Notes: generated by a model not told the origin, from the sequence alone. DNA of 64,000 nt from Flavobacterium sp. TAB 87 (GCF_001529295.1 NZ_LLWK01000032.1:62001-126000), one strand, 5' to 3'; positions 35,262 through 45,350 are shown, counted from the first letter of the stretch. Numbers and translations: made by a program.

Positions 35262-35666
35262 TTATTGGAGCTTTTTCACAATATCCAAAATATAATCTGG
35301 CGGAGCAATCGGACGACCCGTTTTTAACGACACAAATACCAGTAAAAAGTAGGCAGTTGTTAATAACTCATTCGCTTCGTTATAAATCGCGCAATCAAAT
35401 TCAATCTTAACAGAAGTTTGACTTTTAAAGTTTGTATGAACCGTAAGTAGTTCATCATAGCGTGCCGATTTTTTATAATTAATGGTCATAGAAACGATGG
35501 GAAGCGCAATACCACTTTGCTCCATCTCTTTATACGAAACTCCTTGATTTTTAAGCCATTCCACTCTTCCTATCTCAAAATAAGGCACATAATTGCCATG
35601 ATAAACGACTCCCATTTGGTCTGTTTCTGAATAGCGAACACGTACTTCTACTTGGTGATTTTTCAT
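35262..35666 (-). CDS. Acyl-CoA thioesterase (YbgC/FadM-like)
   Basis: 134-residue hotdog-fold protein. The 4HBT signature is clear: VRYSETDQMGVVYHGNYVPY with the catalytic Asp, then EIGRVEWL and a beta-sheet ending in TAYFLLVFV. It hydrolyses acyl-CoA thioesters; chain length is unknown. It is convergent with YigZ and divergent from dnaA. Confidence 0.9.
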   Translation of the reverse strand: MKNHQVEVRVRYSETDQMGVVYHGNYVPYFEIGRVEWLKNQGVSYKEMEQSGIALPIVSMTINYKKSARYDELLTVHTNFKSQTSVKIEFDCAIYNEANELLTTAYFLLVFVSLKTGRPIAPPDYILDIVKKLQ

Positions 35667-35851
35667 TATTTTATTTTTATTATTTTTTTATCACAGGATT
35701 AAGTCCTTACAACAATATTTCGTAAAAATCCAACCCTAAATATTTTTTTTTAACGATTTTTGTTCACATATTTGTTCTTCTGAATAACAACAAAAATTCA
35801 GTCTCTTTTAGCAAGAGAACTATTATAAAAACATAAAATTATTTGAATCTT

Positions 35852-37279
35852 ATGAACAAAACTGCTCAATCGGTGTGGGAAAATTGTTTGTCTTTCATAA
35901 AAGACAACATTCAAGATCAGGCATACAAAACTTGGTTTGAACCAATCAAATCAGTTGAACTAACCGACAACGCATTATACATTCAAGTTCCAAGTAAATT
36001 TTTCTACGAATGGCTAGAAGAGCATTATGTTAAATTATTAAAAGTTGCCCTTACTAAAGAACTTGGGAAAAATGCAAAGTTACTCTATAAAATTAAAATG
36101 GAGAACACTTATGGCAATAAACAACCTTTTACGGAGCAATTGCCAAGTTCAAATAGAGCTCCAGTAAGACCGCAAGAAGTAGATGCACCTTTTAAAAATT
36201 TAAACCCAGAATTAAAGAATCCTTTTGTAATACCTGGAATTCGTAATTTAAAAATCGAATCGCAATTAAATTCTAATTATAGTTTTGATAATTTCTTAGA
36301 AGGAGACTCGAACCGTTTGGCCCGTTCTGCTGGTATGGCAGTTGCGAACAAACCTGGAGGAACTTCATTTAATCCGCTATTAATTTTTGGTGGAGTTGGA
36401 TTAGGAAAAACGCATTTAGCGCATGCTATTGGTGTTGAAGTAAAAGAGAAGTTTCCAGAAAAGACGGTTTTATACATTTCTGCAGAAATTTTTACCCAAC
36501 AATATATTGATTCGGTGAAGAAAAACAATCGAAATGATTTTATTCACTTTTATCAATTAATCGATGTTCTAATCATTGATGATGTACAGTTTTTATCTGG
36601 GAAATCAGGAACACAAGATGTTTTCTTTCATATATTTAATTACTTACACCAAAATGGAAAACAAGTAATTTTAACATCAGACAAAGCGCCTGTTGACATG
36701 CAAGATATCGAACAACGTTTGTTATCTCGTTTCAAATGGGGATTGTCTGCTGAATTGCATCAACCGGATTACGAAACTCGTATTTCTATTTTAAAAAATA
36801 TTTTATATCGTGATGGTGTTGAAATACCAGATGATATTATTGAATATGTGGCGCGCAATATTAAAAGCAATGTTCGTGAACTTGAAGGAGCAATTATTTC
36901 TTTGATCGCACAATCTTCTTTCAATAAAAAAGAAGTTACTATTGACCTCGCTAAAAGTGTCGTTGAAAAATTTGTAAAAAATGTTAAACGAGAAATTTCG
37001 ATCGATTATATTCAAAAAATAGTGTCCGATTATTTCCAGTTAGATATTGAAACTTTGCAATCAAAAACGAGAAAGAGGCACGTGGTACAAGCGAGACAGC
37101 TGGCTATGTTTTTTGCGAAAAAATTCACTAAAGCTTCGTTGGCAAATATTGGTTCTCAAATTGGAGATCGCGATCATGCTACTGTACTACACGCTTGTAA
37201 AACAGTAGACAACTTAGTTTCTACAGACAAACAATTCAAAAAATTTGTCGAAGACATTAATAAAAAACTAACGCTATAA
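35852..37279 (+). CDS. dnaA: Chromosomal replication initiator DnaA
   Basis: 475 residues. N-terminal domain I (SVWENCLSFIKDNI), a variable linker, then the AAA+ domain: Walker A FGGVGLGKTHLAHAIG, Walker B VLIIDDVQFLSGK, sensor and arginine finger in QRLLSRFKWGL. Domain IV binds DnaA boxes through the signature IGDRDHATVLHACKT. The ATG at 35852 is the best start; a TTG three codons upstream is possible. The flanking order thioesterase, dnaA, phosphatase, methyltransferase is, to my memory, common in flavobacteria. I see no cluster of DnaA boxes on either side, so the origin is probably elsewhere. Confidence 0.97.
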   Translation: MNKTAQSVWENCLSFIKDNIQDQAYKTWFEPIKSVELTDNALYIQVPSKFFYEWLEEHYVKLLKVALTKELGKNAKLLYKIKMENTYGNKQPFTEQLPSSNRAPVRPQEVDAPFKNLNPELKNPFVIPGIRNLKIESQLNSNYSFDNFLEGDSNRLARSAGMAVANKPGGTSFNPLLIFGGVGLGKTHLAHAIGVEVKEKFPEKTVLYISAEIFTQQYIDSVKKNNRNDFIHFYQLIDVLIIDDVQFLSGKSGTQDVFFHIFNYLHQNGKQVILTSDKAPVDMQDIEQRLLSRFKWGLSAELHQPDYETRISILKNILYRDGVEIPDDIIEYVARNIKSNVRELEGAIISLIAQSSFNKKEVTIDLAKSVVEKFVKNVKREISIDYIQKIVSDYFQLDIETLQSKTRKRHVVQARQLAMFFAKKFTKASLANIGSQIGDRDHATVLHACKTVDNLVSTDKQFKKFVEDINKKLTL

Positions 37280-37286
37280 ACGCAGC

Positions 37287-37754
37287 ATGTCCGTAAAAAT
37301 TTTAATGGTTTGTTTAGGAAATATTTGCCGATCACCATTGGCAGAAGGAATTCTAGCAGCCAAACTACCCAAAGAAAAATTTACAGTAGATTCAGCAGGA
37401 ACAGGTGATTGGCACGTTGGTCACGGGCCTGACAAACGTTCTATTGCAATTGCTAAAAAAAATGGTCTAAATATTTCCAATCAAAAAGGAAGACAGTTTA
37501 CGGCTATCGATTTTGACACTTTCGATTATATTTATGTAATGGACAGTTCCAATTACGACAATGTCATTGCCTTGGCTACTAATGAAAATCAAAAAAGCAA
37601 AGTACAATTAATTTTAGACGAAATTTTTCCTGGAGAAAACGTTGATGTACCCGATCCTTTTTACGGGTTAGCAAATGGTTTCGAAACCGTATACGAAATG
37701 CTTGACGACGCTACAGCAAACATTGCCGCAAAACTTATCGAAAAATACAAATAA
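37287..37754 (+). CDS. Low molecular weight protein-tyrosine phosphatase
   Basis: 155 residues. The P-loop CLGNICR (C-x5-R, Cys9 to Arg15) sits at the N-terminus and the acid-loop DPFYG near residue 127. It dephosphorylates tyrosine residues, often partnering a tyrosine kinase of exopolysaccharide synthesis; no such kinase is nearby. It starts seven bases after dnaA and is likely co-transcribed with it. Confidence 0.95.
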   Translation: MSVKILMVCLGNICRSPLAEGILAAKLPKEKFTVDSAGTGDWHVGHGPDKRSIAIAKKNGLNISNQKGRQFTAIDFDTFDYIYVMDSSNYDNVIALATNENQKSKVQLILDEIFPGENVDVPDPFYGLANGFETVYEMLDDATANIAAKLIEKYK

Positions 37755-37887
37755 CTAAGTATAAAAAGTATTTATTTAGTACCGTCGTTTTTTGAAACGA
37801 ATTAAAAAATACTACTTCGCCTTCTTATCTTATGGTTTGCTTTAGGTAGACAATAACAAGCAAGAGGCGCACTAATAAAATTTCAAT

Positions 37888-38613
37888 ATGATTCAATCAA
37901 CTCCACTTTTAGGCAAATTATATTTAATTCCAACTACTATGGGCGACTGTGACCCTATGGATGTTTTGCCACAAACTATAAAGAGAGCCATTGATTGTAT
38001 TGATTATTATGTTGTAGAAAACGACAAAACAGGACGTCGTTCTATTAAAGCGGTTAGTCCCGAAAAAAAACAGTCGGAGCTCAAACTTTTTGTATTGAAC
38101 AAACACACCGAAGTTCACGAACATTTAGAATTTATAAAGCCCTTGCTTGAAGGCCAAAACATGGGATTATTAAGCGAAGCTGGATGTCCTGGTGTAGCAG
38201 ATCCTGGAGCTGTAATCGTAAAATTAGCGCACGAAAAAGGCATTCAAGTGATTCCTTTGGTTGGTCCTTCGTCTATCTTATTAGCCATGATGGCGTCTGG
38301 AATGAACGGACAAAGTTTTACATTTAACGGGTATTTACCAATCGATAAAGACGACAAGAAAACGGCTTTAAAGAACTTAGAAAAATTGTCACACGACAAA
38401 AATCAGTCACAGCTTTTTATTGAAACGCCTTATCGCAACAATAAAATGTTAGAAGACATTTTGCAAGCAATCCAACCTTCCACTCATTTGTGCATTGCAA
38501 CCGACATTACTTTGTCGTCTGAATTCATCAAAACCTTGCGTGCTTCAGAATGGAAAAAACTGAAAGTCGACTTACACAACCGCCCAACCATTTTTATTAT
38601 CCATAAAATGTAA
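37888..38613 (+). CDS. RsmI-like SAM-dependent methyltransferase
   Basis: 241 residues of the tetrapyrrole methylase fold shared with 16S rRNA 2'-O-methyltransferase RsmI. GKLYLIPTTMGD opens the domain. LLSEAGCPGVADPGAVIVKLAHEKGIQVIPLVGPSS matches the RsmI substrate and SAM region. IETPYRNNKML and ATDITLSSEFIKT follow. It deviates from canonical RsmI (YLVATPIGNLED start, DPG region) and flavobacteria usually have a separate RsmI. The exact target is therefore uncertain. Confidence 0.85.
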   Translation: MIQSTPLLGKLYLIPTTMGDCDPMDVLPQTIKRAIDCIDYYVVENDKTGRRSIKAVSPEKKQSELKLFVLNKHTEVHEHLEFIKPLLEGQNMGLLSEAGCPGVADPGAVIVKLAHEKGIQVIPLVGPSSILLAMMASGMNGQSFTFNGYLPIDKDDKKTALKNLEKLSHDKNQSQLFIETPYRNNKMLEDILQAIQPSTHLCIATDITLSSEFIKTLRASEWKKLKVDLHNRPTIFIIHKM

Positions 38614-38799
38614 CTTCATCTTATATCTCCAATATTAAAATACATCTTCTCAAAATTTAAACATCACCTTGCCCTTCTTTGTGATCCATTTCATTTGTGG
38701 TAAAACTCTGATTGGTGACTCAATTTGTTAAAAATTAACACAATTTATTATGCATGCATAATAAAATATGTGTATTTTTACTCTTTTAAAACGAATCAT

Positions 38800-39681
38800 A
38801 TGAGTTATACCGATAAAATGTTAAGAGACGACGCCTTAAAAGGAAAAGTAATTGTAGTTACTGGTGGCGGAAGTGGACTTGGAAAAGCAATGACCAAATA
38901 TTTCATGGAATTAGGCGCGAAAGTGGCTATAACTTCTAGAGATTTAGACAAATTAAAAAATACAGCTTCAGAACTAGAAACAGCAACAGGTGGAACTTGT
39001 TTACCTGTACAATGCGATGTTCGTCATTATGAAGAAGTTGAAAATATGTTACAAGCAGTTTTAAAAGAATTTGGTCAAGTTGACGTTCTTTTAAATAACG
39101 CGGCAGGAAATTTTATTTCGCCAACCGAAAGACTTTCAGCTAATGCATTTGATACTGTAATTGATATCGTTTTAAAAGGATCAAAAAACTGTACGTTGGC
39201 TTTTGGTAAGCACTGGATTGACAGCAAACAAAAAACATCTACCATTTTAAATATCGTAACGACTTACGCTTGGACAGGTTCTGCTTACGTAGTACCAAGT
39301 GCTACTGCAAAAGCGGGAGTTTTAGCCATGACCAGAAGTTTGGCTGTAGAATGGGCAAAATATGGTATTCGCAGTAATGCGATTGCTCCAGGTCCATTTC
39401 CTACTAAAGGCGCATGGGATCGATTGTTACCAGGTGATTTAGCCGAAAAATTTGACATGGCTAAAAAAGTACCATTAAAACGTGTGGGTGATCACCAAGA
39501 GCTAGCCAATTTGGCTGCTTATTTGGTTTCTGATTTCTCTGCATACATAAACGGTGATGTAATTACTATTGATGGTGGAGAATGGTTAAAAGGTGCTGGA
39601 CAATTCAACTTATTAGAGGCCATTCCAGAAGAATTATGGGATCAGCTTGAAATGATGATTAAAGCAAAGAAAAACAAATAA
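38800..39681 (+). CDS. SDR family oxidoreductase, 2,4-dienoyl-CoA reductase-like
   Basis: 293 residues from ATG 38800; an upstream in-frame ATG at 38725 would add 25 residues rich in Ile/Tyr/Phe that do not belong to the family. TGGGSGLG binds the cofactor. NNAAGNFISP replaces the usual NNAG-x motif and is typical of peroxisomal-type 2,4-dienoyl-CoA reductases. The catalytic region reads NIVTTYAWTGSAYVVPSATAKAG, in which the usual Tyr-x3-Lys appears as Ser-x3-Lys, also seen in that subfamily. The likely role is NADPH-dependent handling of unsaturated acyl-CoA. Terminator downstream. Confidence 0.85.
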   Translation: MSYTDKMLRDDALKGKVIVVTGGGSGLGKAMTKYFMELGAKVAITSRDLDKLKNTASELETATGGTCLPVQCDVRHYEEVENMLQAVLKEFGQVDVLLNNAAGNFISPTERLSANAFDTVIDIVLKGSKNCTLAFGKHWIDSKQKTSTILNIVTTYAWTGSAYVVPSATAKAGVLAMTRSLAVEWAKYGIRSNAIAPGPFPTKGAWDRLLPGDLAEKFDMAKKVPLKRVGDHQELANLAAYLVSDFSAYINGDVITIDGGEWLKGAGQFNLLEAIPEELWDQLEMMIKAKKNK

Positions 39682-39725
39682 AATAAGTGCTTACTAAATT
39701 CAGTTATTCAAAATTCTGAATGCAC

Positions 39726-39763
39726 AAAGGTCTTAATTACATTGTAATTGAGACCTTTTTTTT
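39726..39763 (+). terminator. Terminator after the SDR gene
   Basis: AAAGGTCT (39726-39733) with AGACCTTT, extended by TAATTAC/GTAATT, followed by a run of eight T. Confidence 0.85.
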
Positions 39764-39831
39764 GTTTCTTAAACATCACTTTACGCGAAAAGTTTAGCAA
39801 AAAAAATCCAACAAAAACTAGTTTAAATTCT

Positions 39832-39839
39832 TATTTTTG
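39832..39839 (+). promoter_or_regulatory. -7 promoter box of udk
   Basis: TATTTTTG matches TAnnTTTG, 25 bases before the udk ATG. The -33 TTG is not obvious. Confidence 0.5.
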
Positions 39840-39864
39840 CAACATCAAATAAACAAACATACTT

Positions 39865-40473
39865 ATGCTTATCATCGGACTTGCAGGTGGAACAGGATGC
39901 GGAAAAACGACCGTGGTTAATCAAATACTTAATGAGTTACCCGAGACCGAAGTGGGAATTATATCTCAAGATGCATACTATAAAAGAAATGACACGCTCT
40001 CTTACGATGAACGCGCATTAATAAATTTTGATCATCCACGAGCGATTGATTTCGAATTATTAGTAGCTCATCTTAAAGAACTTAAAGAAGGAAAAACGAT
40101 CGAACAACCGGTATACTCCTTCATAAAACACAACAGAACCGAAGATACGGTAAGTACACATCCACGAAAAGTAATGATCGTTGAAGGTATTTTAATCTTA
40201 ACCAATCCTGAACTTCGTGACTTATTCGACATCAAAATTTACGTTCATGCCGACTCAGACGAGCGTTTAATTCGTCGTTTAAAAAGAGACATAGCCGAGC
40301 GTGGTCGTGACTTAGACGAAGTTTTAACGCGGTACCAAAATACGCTAAAACCAATGCATGACCAATTTATCGAGCCATCCAAAGCATTTGCCGATATCAT
40401 TATTCCAAACGACCGTTACAATACCGTAGCAATTGATGTAGTTCGCGCCGTTATTAATCAACGTATCTTATAA
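39865..40473 (+). CDS. udk: Uridine kinase
   Basis: 202 residues. P-loop GGTGCGKTT at 8-16, DAYYKR and NFDHPRAIDFELL for nucleoside binding, and RLIRRLKRDIAERGRD for the lid. It phosphorylates uridine and cytidine in pyrimidine salvage. It has its own -7 box and is separated from the divIC gene by an intergenic repeat. Confidence 0.95.
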   Translation: MLIIGLAGGTGCGKTTVVNQILNELPETEVGIISQDAYYKRNDTLSYDERALINFDHPRAIDFELLVAHLKELKEGKTIEQPVYSFIKHNRTEDTVSTHPRKVMIVEGILILTNPELRDLFDIKIYVHADSDERLIRRLKRDIAERGRDLDEVLTRYQNTLKPMHDQFIEPSKAFADIIIPNDRYNTVAIDVVRAVINQRIL

Positions 40474-40501
40474 ATTTATTGTAATTTAGGACCATAATTT
40501 A

Positions 40502-40579
40502 AGGAGCTATTTCCCGTCATCCGCTGTATCTTTTGCTGGCTAAAGAAGCCAACAAAAGGATGCCGCTGCTACCGGGGCT
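40502..40579. repeat. Flavobacterial intergenic repeat, copy B
   Basis: 78 bases that begin AGGAGCTATTTCCCG and end CTACCGGGGCT. An imperfect central inverted repeat (TCTTTTGCTGGCT ... AGCCAACAAAAGGA) could form a hairpin. Its length and boundary words match the element at 9051-9127. It lies between udk and the divIC gene and contains no ORF. Confidence 0.6.
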
Positions 40580-40591
40580 AAAAAAACCACA

Positions 40592-40918
40592 ATGAAAAAC
40601 CCGTACAGAGAAAAACCTTGGTTTAAATTCCTAAGCAACAAATATGTTTGGGTACTATTGTTTTTTCTGGTTTGGATGGGCTTTTTAGACAATTATTCCT
40701 ATTTTGATCATCGGTTCCTAGACGACCAAATTGAAGAACTAGAAGACAATAAGGCGTATTATCAAGAAGAAATAAAAAAAGATCAAAAACAGATTAAAGA
40801 TTTGCAAAATCCGGAGCAAATAGAAAAATACGCTCGTGAAAAATATTTCATGAAAAAAGACAACGAAGATATTTACATTATCGAATTTGAAAGTGATTCC
40901 ACTAAAACCGATAATTAA
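40592..40918 (+). CDS. FtsB/DivIC-like septum protein
   Basis: 108 residues. A short basic cytoplasmic start, one membrane helix (YVWVLLFFLVWMGFL), then a coiled-coil (DQIEELEDNKAYYQEEIKKDQKQIKDL) and the family ending PEQIEKYAREKYFMKKDNEDIYII. This is the FtsB/DivIC layout of the divisome, bridging FtsQ and FtsL. It is followed after 18 bases by mutA, so transcription may be shared although the functions are unrelated. Confidence 0.9.
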   Translation: MKNPYREKPWFKFLSNKYVWVLLFFLVWMGFLDNYSYFDHRFLDDQIEELEDNKAYYQEEIKKDQKQIKDLQNPEQIEKYAREKYFMKKDNEDIYIIEFESDSTKTDN

Positions 40919-40936
40919 ACCTTAAAAGAAAACAAT

Positions 40937-42304
40937 ATGGCTGCATCTCTTTTTGATACTTTTAATCCGGTTTCGTCCAAACAATGGAAACAAAAAATTC
41001 AATTTGAGTTGAACGGTGCCGACTACAACGAAACTGTAATATGGAATTCACCCGAAGACATTCAGGTAAAACCTTTTTACCACAGCGACGATTTTAAAAA
41101 TCCATTACCGATTGCTACGAAAGCTTCTGATTTTAAAATTTGTCAAAATATTTTCGTTTATGATATTGAAAAATCAACATTAAGAGCTATTGAATCTTTA
41201 AATCGTGGCGCACAAAGTCTTCGTTTTACAATTGAAAACAGCGACTGCGACCTCCAAAAATTACTTAGTCCAATTCCTTTAGAAAATAAAATCGTATACT
41301 TTAATTTGAATTTTATCTCAATCGATTTCGTTTCTAAATTAGAAGAAATTGCGAGCGATAAAAAAGCTGTTTTTTATATTCTTAATGACCCGATCGGACA
41401 ACTCGCAAAAGACGGAAATTGGTTTGCGACCACTGATAAAAATAATTTTGAAACACTCGAAAATCTTTCAAAACAACATAGAAATTCTAATTTACTAGCG
41501 GTAAATGGGAACTTGTACCAAAATGCTGGTGCCAACATGGTTCAGCAAATTGCCTACAGTTTAGCACAAGCTAACGAATATTTAAACCGAGTACCCTCGT
41601 ATCGTAACACTATCGTCTTTGAAATGGCGGTTGGAGGAAATTACTTTTTTGAAATTGCGAAACTTCGAGCTTTACGAATCGTATTTGATCGTATTGCCAT
41701 AGAATATCATGCCGATTTAAAGTTTCATCTGTTAGTAACGCCATCCAAACGCAATAAAACAATCTACGATTACAACGTCAATATGTTACGCACCACCACC
41801 GAGTGCATGTCGGCTATTATTGGTGGTGCAGACGCCATTGCCAACTTACCATACGATGCTTTGTACCATAAAGACAATGAGTTTGGCGATCGTATTGCAC
41901 GCAACCAACTGCTTATTTTAAAAGAAGAAAGCTATTTTGACAAAGTAGATAATCCTGCAGATGGAAGTTATTATATTGAAAGTTTGACGATGCAATTGGC
42001 AGAAAAAGCACTAACTCTTTTTAAAGACATTGAATCCAACGGTGGGTTCTTAAAGCAACTTAACGACGGACTTATCAAAAGAAAAATTCAAGAAAGTGCC
42101 GATAAAGAGCAAGAATTGTTTGATCGTAAAAGTGCCGTTTTGGTAGGAACCAATAAGTATACAAATGAGACTGACCGAATGAAACACGATTTAGAATTGT
42201 TTCCATTTGTAAAAATCAAGCCACGAAAGACATTAATTACGCCAATTATCGAAAAAAGATTGGCCGAAAAAGTAGAACAAGAACGTTTAGCAACCGAAGT
42301 TTAG
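40937..42304 (+). CDS. mutA: Methylmalonyl-CoA mutase small subunit
   Basis: 455 residues of the mutase barrel fold, with RNTIVFEMAVGGNYFFEIAKLRALR, TTTECMSAIIGGADAIANLPYD and NPADGSYYIESLT. It lacks the degenerate C-terminal B12-like domain that full-length MutA subunits of about 620 residues carry, so it is a trimmed, non-catalytic partner for MutB. It is directly upstream of mutB with a 39-base gap. Together they interconvert methylmalonyl-CoA and succinyl-CoA in propionate and odd-chain or branched-chain metabolism. Confidence 0.93.
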   Translation: MAASLFDTFNPVSSKQWKQKIQFELNGADYNETVIWNSPEDIQVKPFYHSDDFKNPLPIATKASDFKICQNIFVYDIEKSTLRAIESLNRGAQSLRFTIENSDCDLQKLLSPIPLENKIVYFNLNFISIDFVSKLEEIASDKKAVFYILNDPIGQLAKDGNWFATTDKNNFETLENLSKQHRNSNLLAVNGNLYQNAGANMVQQIAYSLAQANEYLNRVPSYRNTIVFEMAVGGNYFFEIAKLRALRIVFDRIAIEYHADLKFHLLVTPSKRNKTIYDYNVNMLRTTTECMSAIIGGADAIANLPYDALYHKDNEFGDRIARNQLLILKEESYFDKVDNPADGSYYIESLTMQLAEKALTLFKDIESNGGFLKQLNDGLIKRKIQESADKEQELFDRKSAVLVGTNKYTNETDRMKHDLELFPFVKIKPRKTLITPIIEKRLAEKVEQERLATEV

Positions 42305-42343
42305 TTTGTAGATGTACTTAATTCACTACCCAAAAAAGTAGCA

Positions 42344-44473
42344 ATGACAAGAAAAAACCTCCAACATATCTCTTTAGATTCTTCAACAGTTAAAAATACT
42401 AGTGCTGAAGCTATTGAAAATAATTTTCTTACTGCTGAAGATATTTTGATCAAACCAAACTATTCGTCAGCAGATATTAAAGACTTGCATCATCTCGATT
42501 TTGGTGCTGGTTTTGCCCCTTATTTAAGAGGTCCCTATGCCTCGATGTACGTACGAAAACCGTGGACAGTTCGCCAATATGCAGGGTTTTCTACTGCTGA
42601 AGAAAGTAATGCTTTTTACCGTCGCAATTTAGCTGCAGGTCAAAAAGGTTTATCGATCGCATTCGATTTACCAACACATAGAGGATACGATTCAGATCAC
42701 GAGCGCGTGGTTGGAGACGTAGGTAAAGCAGGAGTTGCCATTGATTCTGTTGAAGACATGAAAGTGTTGTTTGATCAGATTCCATTAGACGAGATGTCGG
42801 TTTCTATGACCATGAACGGAGCTGTTTTACCCATTATGGCTTTTTATATTGTGGCCGCCGAAGAACAAGGAGTAGCGACCGAAAAACTTTCAGGAACCAT
42901 TCAAAATGATATTCTCAAAGAATTCATGGTCCGCAACACCTATATTTACCCACCGACACCTTCGATGAAAATCATTGCTGATATCTTTAAATTTACGAGT
43001 AAGAAAATGCCTAAATTCAATTCTATCTCTATCTCTGGTTATCACATGCAAGAAGCGGGAGCTACCGCAGATATTGAGCTGGCTTACACGTTGGCTGACG
43101 GCTTAGAATACATACGCACCGGTTTATCTACCGGAATGAATATTGATGATTTTGCGCCGCGTCTGTCTTTTTTCTGGGCAATCGGAATGAATCATTTTAT
43201 GGAAGTTGCCAAAATGAGAGCAGGCAGAATGATTTGGGCCAAGCTCATTCAGCAGTTTAACCCAAAAAGTGACAAATCGTTGGCCTTACGAACACATTGT
43301 CAAACTAGCGGTTGGAGCTTAACCGAGCAAGATCCGTTTAACAATGTAGCTCGAACAACAATTGAAGCAGCAGCAGCAGCTTTTGGAGGAACACAATCCC
43401 TACACACCAACGCTTTAGATGAAGCCATTGCTCTACCTACCGATTTTTCAGCTCGAATCGCTAGAAATACACAACTCTATTTACAGCAAGAAACGAAGAT
43501 CACTAAAACGGTGGATCCTTGGGCAGGCAGTTATTATGTCGAAAGCTTAACTAATGAACTGGCTGAAAATGCTTGGAAATTAATACAAGAAGTTGAAGAA
43601 CTTGGCGGAATGACCAAAGCGATTGAAGCTGGTATTCCAAAATTGAGAATCGAAGAAGCAGCTGCTAGAAAACAAGCGCGTATTGACAGTGGACAAGATA
43701 TTATTGTCGGGGTGAATAAGTACCGACTAGACAAAGAAGATCCTTTGCAAATTCTAGACATCGACAATCAATTGGTGCGCAAACAACAAATTGAACGTTT
43801 GGAGCAAATTAAGTCGAGTCGTGATGCTCAAAAAGTACAAGAAAACTTAAATCAATTAATAGAATGTGCTAAATCAGGAAAAGGAAATTTATTAGAAATT
43901 GCTATAGAAGCGGCTAGAAATAGAGCAACTCTTGGTGAAATTAGTGATGCCTTAGAAACCGTATTTGGCCGATTTAAAGCACAAATAAAATCTTTTAGCG
44001 GAGTGTATAGTAAAGCAATTAAAAATGACGAAAGTTTTGAAAAAGCCAAGCAATTAGCTGATATTTTTGCCAAACAAGAGGGACGACGTCCGAGAATTAT
44101 GATTGCAAAAATGGGACAAGACGGACACGATCGAGGTGCAAAAGTAGTGGCAACTGGCTATGCCGATGTAGGTTTTGATGTAGATATTGGTCCGCTTTTT
44201 CAAACTCCAGCAGAAGCAGCTAAACAAGCGGTTGAAAATGACGTACATATTTTAGGCATTTCTTCTTTGGCTGCGGGTCATAAAACACTGGTGCCACAAG
44301 TAATTGAAGAATTAAAAAAACACGGACGAGAAGATATTATGGTCATTGTTGGTGGCGTAATTCCTAAACAAGATTATCAGTTTTTATTTGATGCCGGTGC
44401 CGTTGCTATTTTCGGACCTGGAACAAAAATTAGTGAAGCTGCTATTACCATTTTAGAAATTTTGATCGATTAG
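42344..44473 (+). CDS. mutB: Methylmalonyl-CoA mutase large subunit
   Basis: 709 residues. The N-terminal barrel opens with [30 protein letters not shown], the substrate-binding region. AGRMIWAKL and the [23 protein letters not shown] block follow. The C-terminal cobalamin domain (from about 575) carries [11 protein letters not shown] with the cobalt-ligand His595, then [13 protein letters not shown] and [12 protein letters not shown]. No cobalamin riboswitch is visible upstream of mutA, so B12 control is not evident. A terminator follows. Confidence 0.97.
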   Translation: MTRKNLQHISLDSSTVKNTSAEAIENNFLTAEDILIKPNYSSADIKDLHHLDFGAGFAPYLRGPYASMYVRKPWTVRQYAGFSTAEESNAFYRRNLAAGQKGLSIAFDLPTHRGYDSDHERVVGDVGKAGVAIDSVEDMKVLFDQIPLDEMSVSMTMNGAVLPIMAFYIVAAEEQGVATEKLSGTIQNDILKEFMVRNTYIYPPTPSMKIIADIFKFTSKKMPKFNSISISGYHMQEAGATADIELAYTLADGLEYIRTGLSTGMNIDDFAPRLSFFWAIGMNHFMEVAKMRAGRMIWAKLIQQFNPKSDKSLALRTHCQTSGWSLTEQDPFNNVARTTIEAAAAAFGGTQSLHTNALDEAIALPTDFSARIARNTQLYLQQETKITKTVDPWAGSYYVESLTNELAENAWKLIQEVEELGGMTKAIEAGIPKLRIEEAAARKQARIDSGQDIIVGVNKYRLDKEDPLQILDIDNQLVRKQQIERLEQIKSSRDAQKVQENLNQLIECAKSGKGNLLEIAIEAARNRATLGEISDALETVFGRFKAQIKSFSGVYSKAIKNDESFEKAKQLADIFAKQEGRRPRIMIAKMGQDGHDRGAKVVATGYADVGFDVDIGPLFQTPAEAAKQAVENDVHILGISSLAAGHKTLVPQVIEELKKHGREDIMVIVGGVIPKQDYQFLFDAGAVAIFGPGTKISEAAITILEILID

Positions 44474-44577
44474 CTTTGCAGAAAATTACATGCAAAACTT
44501 TCAAATATACAAGTAACTTTAAAATAGAAAAACTTTGTTTTAAGCTACTTTTCTAATAAGAATTTAATAAAAGTAAA

Positions 44578-44612
44578 AAAAAATAGCTACTCAATTGAGC
44601 AGCTATTTTTTT
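44578..44612. terminator. Bidirectional terminator
   Basis: AAATAGCT (44581-44588) pairs with AGCTATTT (44601-44608), and CTC-AATT-GAG lies inside the hairpin, with flanking A and T runs. It separates mutB from the convergent gene, whose stop codon lies in the T run. Confidence 0.85.
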
Positions 44613-45254
44613 TTATATTTTACTTACCGTAGCCTTACTATCCGCTTCGATAAATGAAATGTCATATCCTCCAAATTTTCGCATGTAGCTGCTTATTGAA
44701 GTTCCATAAGCATCTCTAAAATTTCTCTTTCCTCCGTTTCTAAAAAAACGCTTTACTGATCCGGGACCGCCTAAATGTGCTGCTGCTAAAATACCAGATT
44801 CTGTTACCATAACATCACCAATCATTTTGCCCTCGTACTTTGCTATTTCTTTACGAAGCAACCATTTGTTTTGTGACAGTAGTGCAATAAATGCTTTTTC
44901 TTGTAATGCCGGATTTTGTAAAAATTTGGAATCATTTTTAACTCCTACAGTTCTTAAGGTTTCAGAACCGAACTGGTATTTTCCCATATAACCTAACGAA
45001 TTTACTTTTCGATAGTGTCCTTGAGATTCTTTTAAAGCGAGTGCTTCTTTGAAGCCGTTTAATCTTTTTCCTGTAAAAGGAATGTTTAAACTGACGTAAT
45101 CTTCTTGTTTTTCTGATGGAAATAAATAAACTTCCTCTGTGTTTTTGTCCGTTAAAAACCATGGACTTATTTCTAATGTAAAGGGTTTAAAACCTACGCT
45201 TAAAAACGCGACAATAACTGTCAAACTCGAATAAAAATGCCATTTCTTTATCAT
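44613..45254 (-). CDS. Lysozyme/transglycosylase-like secreted protein
   Basis: 213 residues from ATG 45254, which gives a hydrophobic leader (WHFYSSLTVIVAFLSVGF). The central region FKEALALKESQGHYRKVNSLGYMGKYQFG looks like the SLT/lysozyme-like start, with Glu in KES as candidate catalytic acid and YMGKYQFG after it. GILAAAHLGGPGSVKRFF resembles the later glycosidase segment. It probably cleaves peptidoglycan in the periplasm. The fold assignment is by motif only. Confidence 0.75.
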   Translation of the reverse strand: MIKKWHFYSSLTVIVAFLSVGFKPFTLEISPWFLTDKNTEEVYLFPSEKQEDYVSLNIPFTGKRLNGFKEALALKESQGHYRKVNSLGYMGKYQFGSETLRTVGVKNDSKFLQNPALQEKAFIALLSQNKWLLRKEIAKYEGKMIGDVMVTESGILAAAHLGGPGSVKRFFRNGGKRNFRDAYGTSISSYMRKFGGYDISFIEADSKATVSKI

Positions 45255-45350
45255 AAATTGGTTTTCTTTTGAAACTGTCACTTTCAAAAATTTCTGCCAG
45301 CAAAGATACAATTAAAATTATAAAACTGAAAATCAAGCTGTTAAACTTAT

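Noticed and set aside
35667..35851. Possible oriC upstream of dnaA
   Set aside because: AT-rich, but contains no cluster of TTATCCACA-like boxes; TTATCACA occurs once and is not a match.
40592..40936. Cobalamin riboswitch ahead of mutA
   Set aside because: Only 18 bases separate the divIC gene from mutA and no B12-box-like sequence is visible upstream.
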